DNA of 64,000 nucleotides from Ketobacter sp036337295 (GTDB lineage Bacteria; Pseudomonadota; Gammaproteobacteria; Pseudomonadales; Ketobacteraceae). Both the position numbers and the translations under genes were made by a program. The DNA lies in assembly GCA_036337295.1 (NCBI GenBank), contig JAYZEN010000001.1:248001-312000 (forward strand). Reading direction: 5' to 3'. Shown piece after piece: positions 27,366-35,268 of this stretch (position 1 is the stretch's first letter; every line of letters begins with the position of its first letter). Under the pieces are notes generated by a model. The model saw only the letters and a program-made list of their open reading frames with translations. It was not told where the DNA came from and made no database searches.

Positions 27366-29267
27366 CTACCCGCCATCCCACTCGCTGTCCGGATACACAC
27401 GCAACGGCAGAATATCGCTATGGTTGGTGATGATCAGGCTTTCATCCACCCGCACACAGGCGCCACCGTAATGCCCACCGGCTGTAAAGCTGCACACCTG
27501 CACACTGACATCTTCCAGGCGGGGTAACGGTGCCAGCTGCTGATAGATGTAATCCTGGTGAGAGAAGCGGCCATCGGTCTCCACCAGCGTATGATCATTC
27601 GCATCCACCAGACTGATATTGAGTCCACAACGACCGGCGATGGGTTTGCTCACATAACCATTTTTTTGCAGGGAGGAGGTCAGCTCGTAGCGGCTCTCCA
27701 ATAGATAGGGGTGATCGGGCATCATCTCCCACAGGATAGGCAGGATGGCTTTATTACTCGGGATCAGGGTCCACAATGGTTCAATCACCATTACTTCCGG
27801 ATGCAACAACACATCCTTCAGGCGGGGGACCCGATCAGACTGCAGGTCGGTGCCGGACTCAGTCCCCGCCAGTTCCTCCCGTAACTGATCCAGAGCCGTT
27901 TCCCAGGCCCAGGTTTTCCACACCTGGGTAATGGGCACGCCGTCCTGGTCCAGCACGTCGCCACTGCCGGACCACTGCAGCCCGCGCACGCCCTGAATCA
28001 ACTTCACCTGCAAACCGGCCCGCTCCATGGCGCTCTTCATGTACTGGGCGTGATAGCTTTCTTCCTGGTCGTGATCGAGCATGATATGCACCAGGTCTGT
28101 CATATCATTGTGCTTCCAGGCTTCCACCAGCCGATGATACAAATCCCCACCTGGGTCCTTGCCATCCTTCAAGCCGAAGTGATTGGCCCACAAACCCTGA
28201 ATCTTGCCGCATTCCATATGGCAGGATGCAGAGTCGGCGTTGTATTCATACACCTTGAGCCCTTGTTCACTGAGGGCAAAGTCAAAGCGCCCGGTCACCA
28301 GTTGATTGCGCCGGTTATCCCAGGATTGTTTCATCCGCGGCCAAAGAATCTCCGGAATATTAAAACGGCTGTGCAATTGCGGATTCTGGAACACGTAATC
28401 TGTAGCGTGCTGAAACAATGCGTTCAGCTCATTGGTGGCCCGCTCCACTTCGTCCAACGCCGACTGCGAAATAGTGACGTATAGATCCTCGCGCCCGGGC
28501 ACACAGGAAAGCTGCTGGCCATTGCGGATGGCGTAAGCGTATTCATCCTCGTTGGCCAGGTTGATCCAGGCTTTGTGCACCCGCTCCGCCACATCCAGGT
28601 GCTGCATTTTCAGATTGAACAAGTTGGAATGCGTGCCTTCAAAGTGCTCCGCATGCTCATCCACCTCCCCCTGAATCACCCAGCCCAGGATAGTGGCGCC
28701 TTCGGCACTGCAACGCACCCAGTAACTGCCGTCTTCACCCATGCGCACAAACAGCTCACGGGAATATTCCGCGCCCTGGGGCCAGGGTTTGTGATCAAAA
28801 TTCTGTTCTGCAATCCGCACATAATGCTCAGTGACCTCGGTCACCACCGCCACGTGCCCGGTCACTTCGAATTCACCGCCGTGCTGCCAGATCATCAGGC
28901 ACCCCACCTCCGGTGGGTGCTTGCTGCCGTTAAGATACGAGGCCAACGGCAGCTGTTCGCCAGAGGCCACCACTTTCACCTGGCGCAGATAAAATATGTC
29001 ATACGCCATGGCAATGTCTTCGAACACATAGCCACGGTTCACCAGCAGCCAGCGGCGGGCGAACTCCACGCATTGCCATTTGTGACCGGTATAAACGCCG
29101 GCAACATAATGATTGAAGGCATGCCGTTCAGGGAATTCATCGTAATTTACGGTGTTATAGTCACTGGAGTAGCTGGCCACGCCCCCCGGAGCAAGCCCGA
29201 TCACCGCACCAAACGGAAGCGCAGCAGGGGGAGAATGCTGAACATCATTATCAATTGGTTTATTCAT
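27366..29267 (-). CDS. gss: Bifunctional glutathionylspermidine amidase/synthetase
   Basis: 633 residues and collinear with E. coli Gss (619). The N-terminal CHAP amidase domain (about 10-200) carries the catalytic cysteine in GHKWQCVEFARR (about Cys63) and the histidine in TGHVAVVTE. The C-terminal ATP-grasp synthetase domain has VYEYNADSASCHMECG, WKTWAWETA, PLWTLIPSNKAILPILW and KPIAGRCG. It makes and hydrolyses glutathionylspermidine in the cytoplasm. ATG 29267 is chosen because CAGGAG lies 6 nt upstream. It is 64 bp after the permease of the selenium operon and on the same strand, so it may be the operon's last gene. Confidence 0.95.
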   Translation of the reverse strand: MNKPIDNDVQHSPPAALPFGAVIGLAPGGVASYSSDYNTVNYDEFPERHAFNHYVAGVYTGHKWQCVEFARRWLLVNRGYVFEDIAMAYDIFYLRQVKVVASGEQLPLASYLNGSKHPPEVGCLMIWQHGGEFEVTGHVAVVTEVTEHYVRIAEQNFDHKPWPQGAEYSRELFVRMGEDGSYWVRCSAEGATILGWVIQGEVDEHAEHFEGTHSNLFNLKMQHLDVAERVHKAWINLANEDEYAYAIRNGQQLSCVPGREDLYVTISQSALDEVERATNELNALFQHATDYVFQNPQLHSRFNIPEILWPRMKQSWDNRRNQLVTGRFDFALSEQGLKVYEYNADSASCHMECGKIQGLWANHFGLKDGKDPGGDLYHRLVEAWKHNDMTDLVHIMLDHDQEESYHAQYMKSAMERAGLQVKLIQGVRGLQWSGSGDVLDQDGVPITQVWKTWAWETALDQLREELAGTESGTDLQSDRVPRLKDVLLHPEVMVIEPLWTLIPSNKAILPILWEMMPDHPYLLESRYELTSSLQKNGYVSKPIAGRCGLNISLVDANDHTLVETDGRFSHQDYIYQQLAPLPRLEDVSVQVCSFTAGGHYGGACVRVDESLIITNHSDILPLRVYPDSEWDGG

Positions 29268-29331
29268 GACAACTCCTGCCAATGGAATACCACTGCCCTA
29301 AGCATAGCGCGGGCCCACTGCAGCGTCATCA

Positions 29332-30819
29332 TCAATCCATCCGCACGGATGCTCCCCGCAAACGTCGGGACACAGCGTCCACCAACATGTTCAACAATGC
29401 CGTCACCACAATCAGCAGAAACGCCCGATCATAGCGAATCTCTTCAAACGCGGAATCGATATAGAAGCCCAGGGTCGCCAAGCCCAGAATGCCCATGATC
29501 GCGCTTTCCCGCAGAATCACTTCCCAGCGGTAAAACAGAAACGCCAACAGCGCCGGAAACCGTCGCGGGGTTTCCAGATAGGCGTACCGTTTCAGACCCA
29601 CAGGATCATCCGGCCGGCGCAGGCGACTTCGGTATTCCTCATCACTGGCATTGGCCACGAGAAAGGCAATCAAACCACCGTTATGCAGCGCCAGGGCCAA
29701 CACCACCGGCAACCCCGAGGGCCCCAGCAGCAGCAAAAACACAAAGGCCAACACCATCTCCGGCGTGCTGCGCAGCACCAACAATAAAAAACGCCCCGGC
29801 CAACGCACAACCGGGCCTGCCAGGGAACGGGAGGCCAGTGGGTAGGCGAGCAAAACTACAACGCCGGTGAGCACCAGCGCGATCTGTGTCAACAGCAGGG
29901 TCTGCCAGAGTCCGGGCCAGATCTGCCCGTGCCACAACGTCACCCACCAGCGCTGCAACCCGTTCCAATCCTGCTCCAGCAGGGCCTTTGGCCAGATGTC
30001 TTCACTCACAAACCGCCACAGGGAGCCACCACTGTCAAAGCCCACCGTTTCCGGCAGCACCCACAGGGCCAACAGCAGGTAAGGCACCAACAGCCAGCGT
30101 TGCAACCAGAATCGGATGGTGGCAATTAACATCAGAAACGCCCACAACAATGCTCCGGCTTCACTGTAGTCACCCTGCTTGAAGGCGGTTTCCAAATGAA
30201 ACCCCAGGGTGGGCAAACCAATGAACCCCAGTATGGCACTGGAGCGCAACGCGCACTCAAAACGATAGCGGGTGTAACTGAGCAACGCCGGCCACGATTG
30301 GGGAATCAGGGTGTAGCAGTACCGTTTCAAACGCCCGGCAGACAACGCCACGGTGTAAACAGTGTCGGGGTCCTGTTGTTGAAAAATTTCCGCAAAGACT
30401 TTGGCAAACACGCCGGTGAACGGCACCAGAATCGCCAGCAAACCGGTCAGTGGACTGATGCCATAGAGTTGCATGAAGATGAGCCCCCAGAACACCTCAT
30501 GCACGGAGCGCACAGCCGCACAACACAGCCGCACTGCGCGCCAATGAAACAGCATGGCCAACAGCAATCCCAGCGGCACCGCCACCGCCACCGCCAACAG
30601 CGCAAAGGCCACCGTGTGCAACAACGCCCACATCAACGAGGAAAGGTCGTACCAGGCAGGAGTCAGCAAACCCCAGCCGAGGCGGCCAAGTTCATGCCAG
30701 GGGTCCACCGGGTAGATCTGAAAATTCACACCCCACAGCGCCAGCACGGCGGCCAGCACCAGTGCCAGGCACACCACATTCAAGCGACGTGCACTGGAGA
30801 ATTGCACCCACCGCGTCAT
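29332..30819 (-). CDS. Fused PhnE-type ABC permease of the putative selenium-oxyanion importer
   Basis: 495 residues made of two PhnE-like permease halves in one chain (about 1-245 and 246-495). Each has its own coupling-loop motif (SAILGFIGLPTLGF in the first half, SAIMGILGLATLGFY in the second). The start ATG at 30819 overlaps the stop of the ATPase gene by 4 bp. With the neighbouring ATPase and binding protein it forms a phosphonate-type importer. Copies next to selD and mnmH are known as putative selenate transporters (TIGR04553-type systems); the substrate here is inferred from that link. Confidence 0.88.
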   Translation of the reverse strand: MTRWVQFSSARRLNVVCLALVLAAVLALWGVNFQIYPVDPWHELGRLGWGLLTPAWYDLSSLMWALLHTVAFALLAVAVAVPLGLLLAMLFHWRAVRLCCAAVRSVHEVFWGLIFMQLYGISPLTGLLAILVPFTGVFAKVFAEIFQQQDPDTVYTVALSAGRLKRYCYTLIPQSWPALLSYTRYRFECALRSSAILGFIGLPTLGFHLETAFKQGDYSEAGALLWAFLMLIATIRFWLQRWLLVPYLLLALWVLPETVGFDSGGSLWRFVSEDIWPKALLEQDWNGLQRWWVTLWHGQIWPGLWQTLLLTQIALVLTGVVVLLAYPLASRSLAGPVVRWPGRFLLLVLRSTPEMVLAFVFLLLLGPSGLPVVLALALHNGGLIAFLVANASDEEYRSRLRRPDDPVGLKRYAYLETPRRFPALLAFLFYRWEVILRESAIMGILGLATLGFYIDSAFEEIRYDRAFLLIVVTALLNMLVDAVSRRLRGASVRMD

Positions 30820-31544
30820 GAAGTGCGGATCACCCAACCGTCGCTTTCCGTCTGCGGTGGGTTTGCCTCCCGCACGGATTCATCCTGGCGGTAAAGCGCA
30901 TCCAGGTGCTCGCTGCTGATCTCCGCCGCCGCGCAATCCCGTTCGATTTTGCCCGCCCGCAGCAGGATCACCCGGTCAAACTGTTCCAGGGCCAGGTGGC
31001 GGTTGTGCAGACTGACCACGGCGGTTTCATGCTGCGCCAGGGCGTGGGCCAACAGCGCACTGGCCTGCAGCGGGTCCACCGCTGATACCGGTTCATCGCC
31101 GAGAAAAACCGGTTGTCGCCGATACAGCGCCCGCCCCAGTGCCACCCGTTGACGCTGGCCACCGGAGAGACGATCCACGGAATGCCAGAGTTTATCCTCC
31201 AGCCCCAATTGACGGGCAATGGCGCGGATATCCGCTTTGGCAGCCGGCAAGGGTCGCACCAGATTCCACAGCGCCGCCAGGGTTCCCACCCGCTCCAGGC
31301 CGCCCATAAAAATATTGTGGTACACCGACAACAGGTCCACCAGCGCGCCGCTCTGCGGCTGCAACGCACACTGTTGCGGCTGTTGCTGATAGAGCTGCAT
31401 CAACAGGGTGGACTTGCCGGCGCCGGAGGCACCCAGCAAGGCCACCTTTTCGCCCCGCCGCACGCACAGGGAAATGTCGTCCAGTACTTTCAACTCACCG
31501 TGGTGAAACGTAAAGCCGGACAGTTCAAAAACGATGTCACTCAT
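30816..31544 (-). CDS. PhnC-type ABC transporter ATPase of the putative selenium importer
   Basis: 242 residues. Walker A LLGASGAGKST (about residues 35-45), signature LSGGQRQR, Walker B VFLGDEP and the switch histidine (VVSLHNRH) are all present. The start is ATG 31544 (MSDIVFELSG), which overlaps the binding-protein stop by 8 bp; a longer upstream frame has no support. The stop overlaps the permease start by 4 bp. Confidence 0.92.
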   Translation of the reverse strand: MSDIVFELSGFTFHHGELKVLDDISLCVRRGEKVALLGASGAGKSTLLMQLYQQQPQQCALQPQSGALVDLLSVYHNIFMGGLERVGTLAALWNLVRPLPAAKADIRAIARQLGLEDKLWHSVDRLSGGQRQRVALGRALYRRQPVFLGDEPVSAVDPLQASALLAHALAQHETAVVSLHNRHLALEQFDRVILLRAGKIERDCAAAEISSEHLDALYRQDESVREANPPQTESDGWVIRTS

Positions 31545-32409
31545 CCAGCAGGCCGATGGCTTTGGCGGTGTCTTCAATGGGGGCGTAATCAGCATTGCTG
31601 GCCGGCACAAAACTCTGGCGCGGAAAACTCGCCAGCAAATCCGGATCTTTCATATTCAGCAGCGCATCCCGCAACCTCGCTTTGAAACCGGCACCGAAAT
31701 GCTGATCCACATCACCGCGCACGGTCCACTGATAATCCGGGTAAGAGGGCGTGGTCCAGATCACCTTCACCTTGGCCGGGTCGATCTTGCCTTCCGCCAG
31801 CTCGGTGTCCCACACACTGTAATTCACTGCACCCACCTGGTAGGCACCGGCCTGCACCTGGGCAATGGTCTGGCTGTGATCACCGGAGAATCCCACCTTG
31901 GAGAAAATCGCCTCCGGCGCGGCCTGGAAGTGTTCCCGCAGATAGAACTCCGGCATCAGGCGACCGGAGGTGGAGCCTTTGGAACCGAAGGTAAAGGTTT
32001 TGCCCTTCAGGCTGTCAGGGAGGGTTTCCCCGGGCGCAATCCCCGCAGAATGGTGGGCAATGATATAGGATTTGAAATACTGATCCTCAAAGCCCTGGGC
32101 CAGGGCCTCAGACCCCGGCACCAGGCGCCGGGCCTGCACCCCGGACAAGCCACCAAACCAGGCCAGTTGCACCTGGTTGTTGCGAAACGCGGTGATGGCC
32201 GCCGCGTAGGATTTCACAGGAATGTAACGCACCTCGATCTTCTGCTGCTCTGTGCTCAGCTGGGCGGCCAGATAACGGGCCACTTTGTCGAACCGCTGCT
32301 GCAGCTGGGACTCATCCTGATCCGGGATGGCGGTAAAGACAAAGGTTTCGGCCAGGGCCAAGGTGGGAAACAACAACAATAACGCCAGCAGGCGTCGCAG
32401 CATCAACAT
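31537..32409 (-). CDS. PhnD-type substrate-binding protein, putative selenate/selenite ABC transporter
   Basis: 290 residues with a signal peptide ending LALA-ETF. The PhnD-like fold is shown by VQLAWFGGLSGVQA, GKTFTFGSKGSTSGRLMPE and VGAVNYSVWD. Encoded directly after mnmH (7-bp overlap, AAGGAG upstream of ATG) and before the ATPase, it matches the family annotated as putative selenate ABC transporter binding protein. Selenium supply for SelD is the logical role but has not been shown for this protein. Confidence 0.88.
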   Translation of the reverse strand: MLMLRRLLALLLLFPTLALAETFVFTAIPDQDESQLQQRFDKVARYLAAQLSTEQQKIEVRYIPVKSYAAAITAFRNNQVQLAWFGGLSGVQARRLVPGSEALAQGFEDQYFKSYIIAHHSAGIAPGETLPDSLKGKTFTFGSKGSTSGRLMPEFYLREHFQAAPEAIFSKVGFSGDHSQTIAQVQAGAYQVGAVNYSVWDTELAEGKIDPAKVKVIWTTPSYPDYQWTVRGDVDQHFGAGFKARLRDALLNMKDPDLLASFPRQSFVPASNADYAPIEDTAKAIGLLDE

Positions 32410-33548
32410 GATTGCTCCTTGATATTCAGGTTATTTGATTGTGATTCACTCAGGTACTCACGCACCGCCTGCTGATCGCCCTGGAACACCACCAACTCGC
32501 GGCGCTTGCTGAGCTGGTAGTCGTACATGGGGTCGTAATATTCCACCAGCAACAACCGGATCAGCTCACGATGCAACTCCGGATCGCCCCGGCGATGGGC
32601 CGCCAGTGCGGTTTGCAACTGAGTACTGATGGCCTTGTAGCGCACACCCCCCAGGCGCTTGCGCACCCGGTACAGGGATCGGGTCAGGTCCTCGGCAAAC
32701 GCCTCAAAGCCCGCCTCCTCCCCCAGCTGGTGTTGCCATTCCTCCAGCTTGATCAGAATGTAATTGCGAAAACTGTGTTCCACCCGCTGCTCCAGGCTGG
32801 CTTCCACCAGTACCACCGGTGCCCGCCCCATGGCCTGAGACAATCCGGGAGGCAACGCACAACGGCCGATCAAGCGGCTCTCATCCTCCAACAGAATGGG
32901 GCAGCCCGTGCGGATTGCCTGTTGCTCCGCTTTCAGCATCGCCACCGCGACGCCGTTTTCGAAGCTGAGCTGGGTGGGTTGCCCACCGGGGCGACGCCCG
33001 AACGCCGAGCCCCGGTGATGGGCCAGCGCCTCCAGATCCACTGCCGTGGCCTGGGATTCAATCAGGGCGGTTTTATTGCAGCCGGTGCGGCCGCCCACGA
33101 TCAACAGCGGGCGCCCGCGACAGATGCGGTCAAACTCGTCGATCAGAAAGCGGCGCAGCGCTTTATAACCACCGCTGATGCGGGGATAGTCACAGCCGGC
33201 CTCCCGCATCCACTCCTGGCAGATCTGGCTGCGCAAACCACCGCGCCAACAATACAGATACCCTTGCGGATGTTGTGCCGCAAACGCCACCCAGGCTGCC
33301 GTGCGGCGGGCCTGCTTGTCGCTGTCCACCAGGGCCCGGCCCAGCTCGATGGCGGCGGCCTGCCCCTGTTGTTTGTAGCAGGTGCCGACCTGGGCCCGCT
33401 CCTCGTTGGTCATCAGTGGCAGGCTGACGCTGGTGGGGAACGCACCGCGTTCAAACTCCACCGGCGCCCGGGTATCTATCAACGGCACGTCGTTGAGGAA
33501 GAGGCTCAGAAAATCCCCGCTGTCGGGGCAAGCATCGGGACGGGTCAC
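32403..33548 (-). CDS. mnmH: tRNA 2-selenouridine synthase
   Basis: About 381 residues. It replaces sulfur by selenium in the wobble 2-thiouridine of tRNAs using selenophosphate. The N-terminal rhodanese domain has the catalytic cysteine in YLYCWRGGLRSQ (about residue 100). The P-loop region reads GGRTGCNKT where E. coli has GGCTGSGKT, so the usual Gly before Lys is Asn. The rest (VDLEALAHHRGSAFG, LEDESRLIG, EYYDPMYDYQL) is collinear with E. coli MnmH/SelU. The start chosen is GTG 33548, overlapping the selD stop as GTGA; TTG 33563 is also in frame. Confidence 0.94.
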   Translation of the reverse strand: MTRPDACPDSGDFLSLFLNDVPLIDTRAPVEFERGAFPTSVSLPLMTNEERAQVGTCYKQQGQAAAIELGRALVDSDKQARRTAAWVAFAAQHPQGYLYCWRGGLRSQICQEWMREAGCDYPRISGGYKALRRFLIDEFDRICRGRPLLIVGGRTGCNKTALIESQATAVDLEALAHHRGSAFGRRPGGQPTQLSFENGVAVAMLKAEQQAIRTGCPILLEDESRLIGRCALPPGLSQAMGRAPVVLVEASLEQRVEHSFRNYILIKLEEWQHQLGEEAGFEAFAEDLTRSLYRVRKRLGGVRYKAISTQLQTALAAHRRGDPELHRELIRLLLVEYYDPMYDYQLSKRRELVVFQGDQQAVREYLSESQSNNLNIKEQSC

Positions 33549-34585
33549 GCCAGGGCCACCCAATGGTCAGCGTCGGGCGCCTGCAAGTGACCAATGCTGC
33601 GGGCATACAAACCCTGCGCTGACAGCAGCGATTCCAGTTCCGCCGCCTGCCCGGGGTGCACTGCAATCAACAACCCGCCACTGGTTTGCGGGTCACTGAA
33701 CAGCGTACGGTAGTGGTCGTCCATAGGCGCCAGCTTGTGGCCATAGCTTTCCAGATTGCGCCCGGTGCCCCCCGGCACACAGCCCATTGCCAGGTAGTCC
33801 AGGGCCTCTGCTATCACCGGCACCTGGTCCGCTTGCAGCAGCGCCTGCACCGCGCTGCCTTCACACAGCTCCAGCAGATGCCCCAGCAACCCGAAGCCGG
33901 TGACGTCGGTAAGCGCCGACACGCCCTCAAGTTGGGCCACCTGGGCCCCCACCCGGTTCAGCTGGCACATGATGTCCCGCGCCAGATGGTTGTGCCCGGG
34001 TTGCAGTTTCTTGTGTTTCTGGGCGGTGGTCAGTATGCCGATGCCCAGGGGTTTGGTGAGATAGAGTTTGTCCCCGGCCCGGGCCTGATTATTCTGCTTC
34101 AGGTGTTCACGCCGGGTGAGGCCGCTCACCGCCAGCCCGAAAATGGGTTCCGGCGCATCGATGCTGTGGCCACCGGCCAGGGGAATACCCGCGTCCGCAC
34201 AGGCCTGGCGCCCCCCGTCCACCACCTGCTGGGCCACGTCCGGCGCCAGCACATTCACCGGCCAGCCCAGGATCGCAATGGCCATCAGGGGCTGCCCGCC
34301 CATGGCATAGATGTCGCTGATGGCGTTGGTGGCAGCTATGCGGCCAAAATCAAAGGGATCATCCACAATGGGCATGAAAAAATCCGTGGTGCTCAGCAAC
34401 ACCTGGCCGTTATCCAGGGCGTAGGCGGCCGCGTCGTCTTTGCTGCTGTTGCCCACCAACAGCTGGGGAAACTCGGGCAACAGCAAGCGGGACACCAGGA
34501 TCTGATCCAGGACCTTGGGGGAAATTTTGCAACCACAACCCGCACCATGACTGTATTCCGTCAGGCGGATAGGGGAATCGGACAT
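33545..34585 (-). CDS. selD: Selenide, water dikinase (selenophosphate synthase)
   Basis: 346 residues, one fewer than E. coli SelD and nearly identical at the N-terminus (RLTEYSHGAGCGCKISPKVL). The catalytic residue is an ordinary cysteine (codons TGT and TGC, no TGA), with the essential lysine next to it. It makes monoselenophosphate from selenide and ATP. No selA, selB or selC is in the window, and the direct partner is mnmH, overlapping by 4 bp. ATG 34585 has GGAGG 7 nt upstream, but that site lies inside a hairpin (34594-34612). Confidence 0.97.
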   Translation of the reverse strand: MSDSPIRLTEYSHGAGCGCKISPKVLDQILVSRLLLPEFPQLLVGNSSKDDAAAYALDNGQVLLSTTDFFMPIVDDPFDFGRIAATNAISDIYAMGGQPLMAIAILGWPVNVLAPDVAQQVVDGGRQACADAGIPLAGGHSIDAPEPIFGLAVSGLTRREHLKQNNQARAGDKLYLTKPLGIGILTTAQKHKKLQPGHNHLARDIMCQLNRVGAQVAQLEGVSALTDVTGFGLLGHLLELCEGSAVQALLQADQVPVIAEALDYLAMGCVPGGTGRNLESYGHKLAPMDDHYRTLFSDPQTSGGLLIAVHPGQAAELESLLSAQGLYARSIGHLQAPDADHWVALA

Positions 34586-34592
34586 GCTGGCA

Positions 34593-34612
34593 CCTCCAAT
34601 GCTTCATTGGAG
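34593..34612 (-). promoter_or_regulatory. Hairpin covering the selD ribosome-binding site
   Basis: CTCCAATG / CATTGGAG, a perfect 8-bp stem with a three-base loop (AAG on the minus strand). The GGAGG ribosome site of selD (34593-34597) is contained in the 3' arm. A stem this stable should limit ribosome access, which would make selD and the coupled operon subject to translational control. Function is inferred from position only. Confidence 0.65.
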
Positions 34613-34713
34613 AGGAATGATACGGGCTGCAGCCGGGTTTGTCAGCGTGGCGTGATTGAACCCGGGACCAGACTCTGCTACATGTGAACACACCGATCAT
34701 CAGGGAGCTGCCC

Positions 34714-35268
34714 ATGCCTGCCAAAACCGCCCTAGTCCCCATCGCCGATGGGTCTGAAGATATCGAAACCGTGTGCATCATTGACGTGTTGCGCCGCGCC
34801 GGCGTGGAGGTGACGGTGGCCAGTGTGATGCCCGAAGGACGCCTGGAGATCTGTGCAGCCCGCCGTACCCGGATTCTGGCAGATGCTCATATTGACGCCT
34901 GTGCAGACCAGGAGTTTGACTTGATTGCCCTGCCCGGAGGACTGCCCGGTGCCGAACATTTGCGGGATTGCCCCACCCTGCTGGCCATGTTGCAGCGGCA
35001 GCAGGCGAGCGGACGCTGGTTCACCGCCATCTGCGCCAGCCCGGCGCTGGTGTTTGCCCATCACGGACTGGAGCGGACGCTGAGCACCACCGCCCATCCC
35101 GGCTTCACCCAACAGCTGACGCACTTTGACAACCAACGGGTGGTGGTCGACCAGAACTGCATCACCAGCCAGGGGCCGGGCACGGCATTGGAGTTTGCCC
35201 TTACCCTGGTGGAGGCCCTGTTGGGCCCGGAAAAACGCGCCGAGGTGGCTGCGCCTATGGTTCTCTAG
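34714..35268 (+). CDS. DJ-1/PfpI family protein, YajL-like
   Basis: 184 residues. The DJ-1 fold is shown by ALVPIADGSEDIETV (with the conserved glutamate), DLIALPGGLPGAEHL, the nucleophile-elbow cysteine in FTAICASPALV, and ITSQGPGTALEFAL. It is closest to E. coli YajL by order and length. Such proteins protect against oxidative and reactive-carbonyl damage. ATG 34714 is used because AGGGAG lies 6 nt upstream; a GTG at 34684 has none. It is divergent from selD, and its 3' end overlaps the convergent membrane-protein gene by 14 bp. Confidence 0.92.
   Translation: MPAKTALVPIADGSEDIETVCIIDVLRRAGVEVTVASVMPEGRLEICAARRTRILADAHIDACADQEFDLIALPGGLPGAEHLRDCPTLLAMLQRQQASGRWFTAICASPALVFAHHGLERTLSTTAHPGFTQQLTHFDNQRVVVDQNCITSQGPGTALEFALTLVEALLGPEKRAEVAAPMVL

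Noticed and set aside
33545..34585. Selenocysteine in SelD
   Set aside because: The catalytic-site codons are TGT and TGC; no in-frame TGA or SECIS-like stem is present.
34640..34685. tRNA-like 3' segment (GGGTTCAATC) near selD
   Set aside because: No matching T-stem, no acceptor or anticodon arm; not selC.
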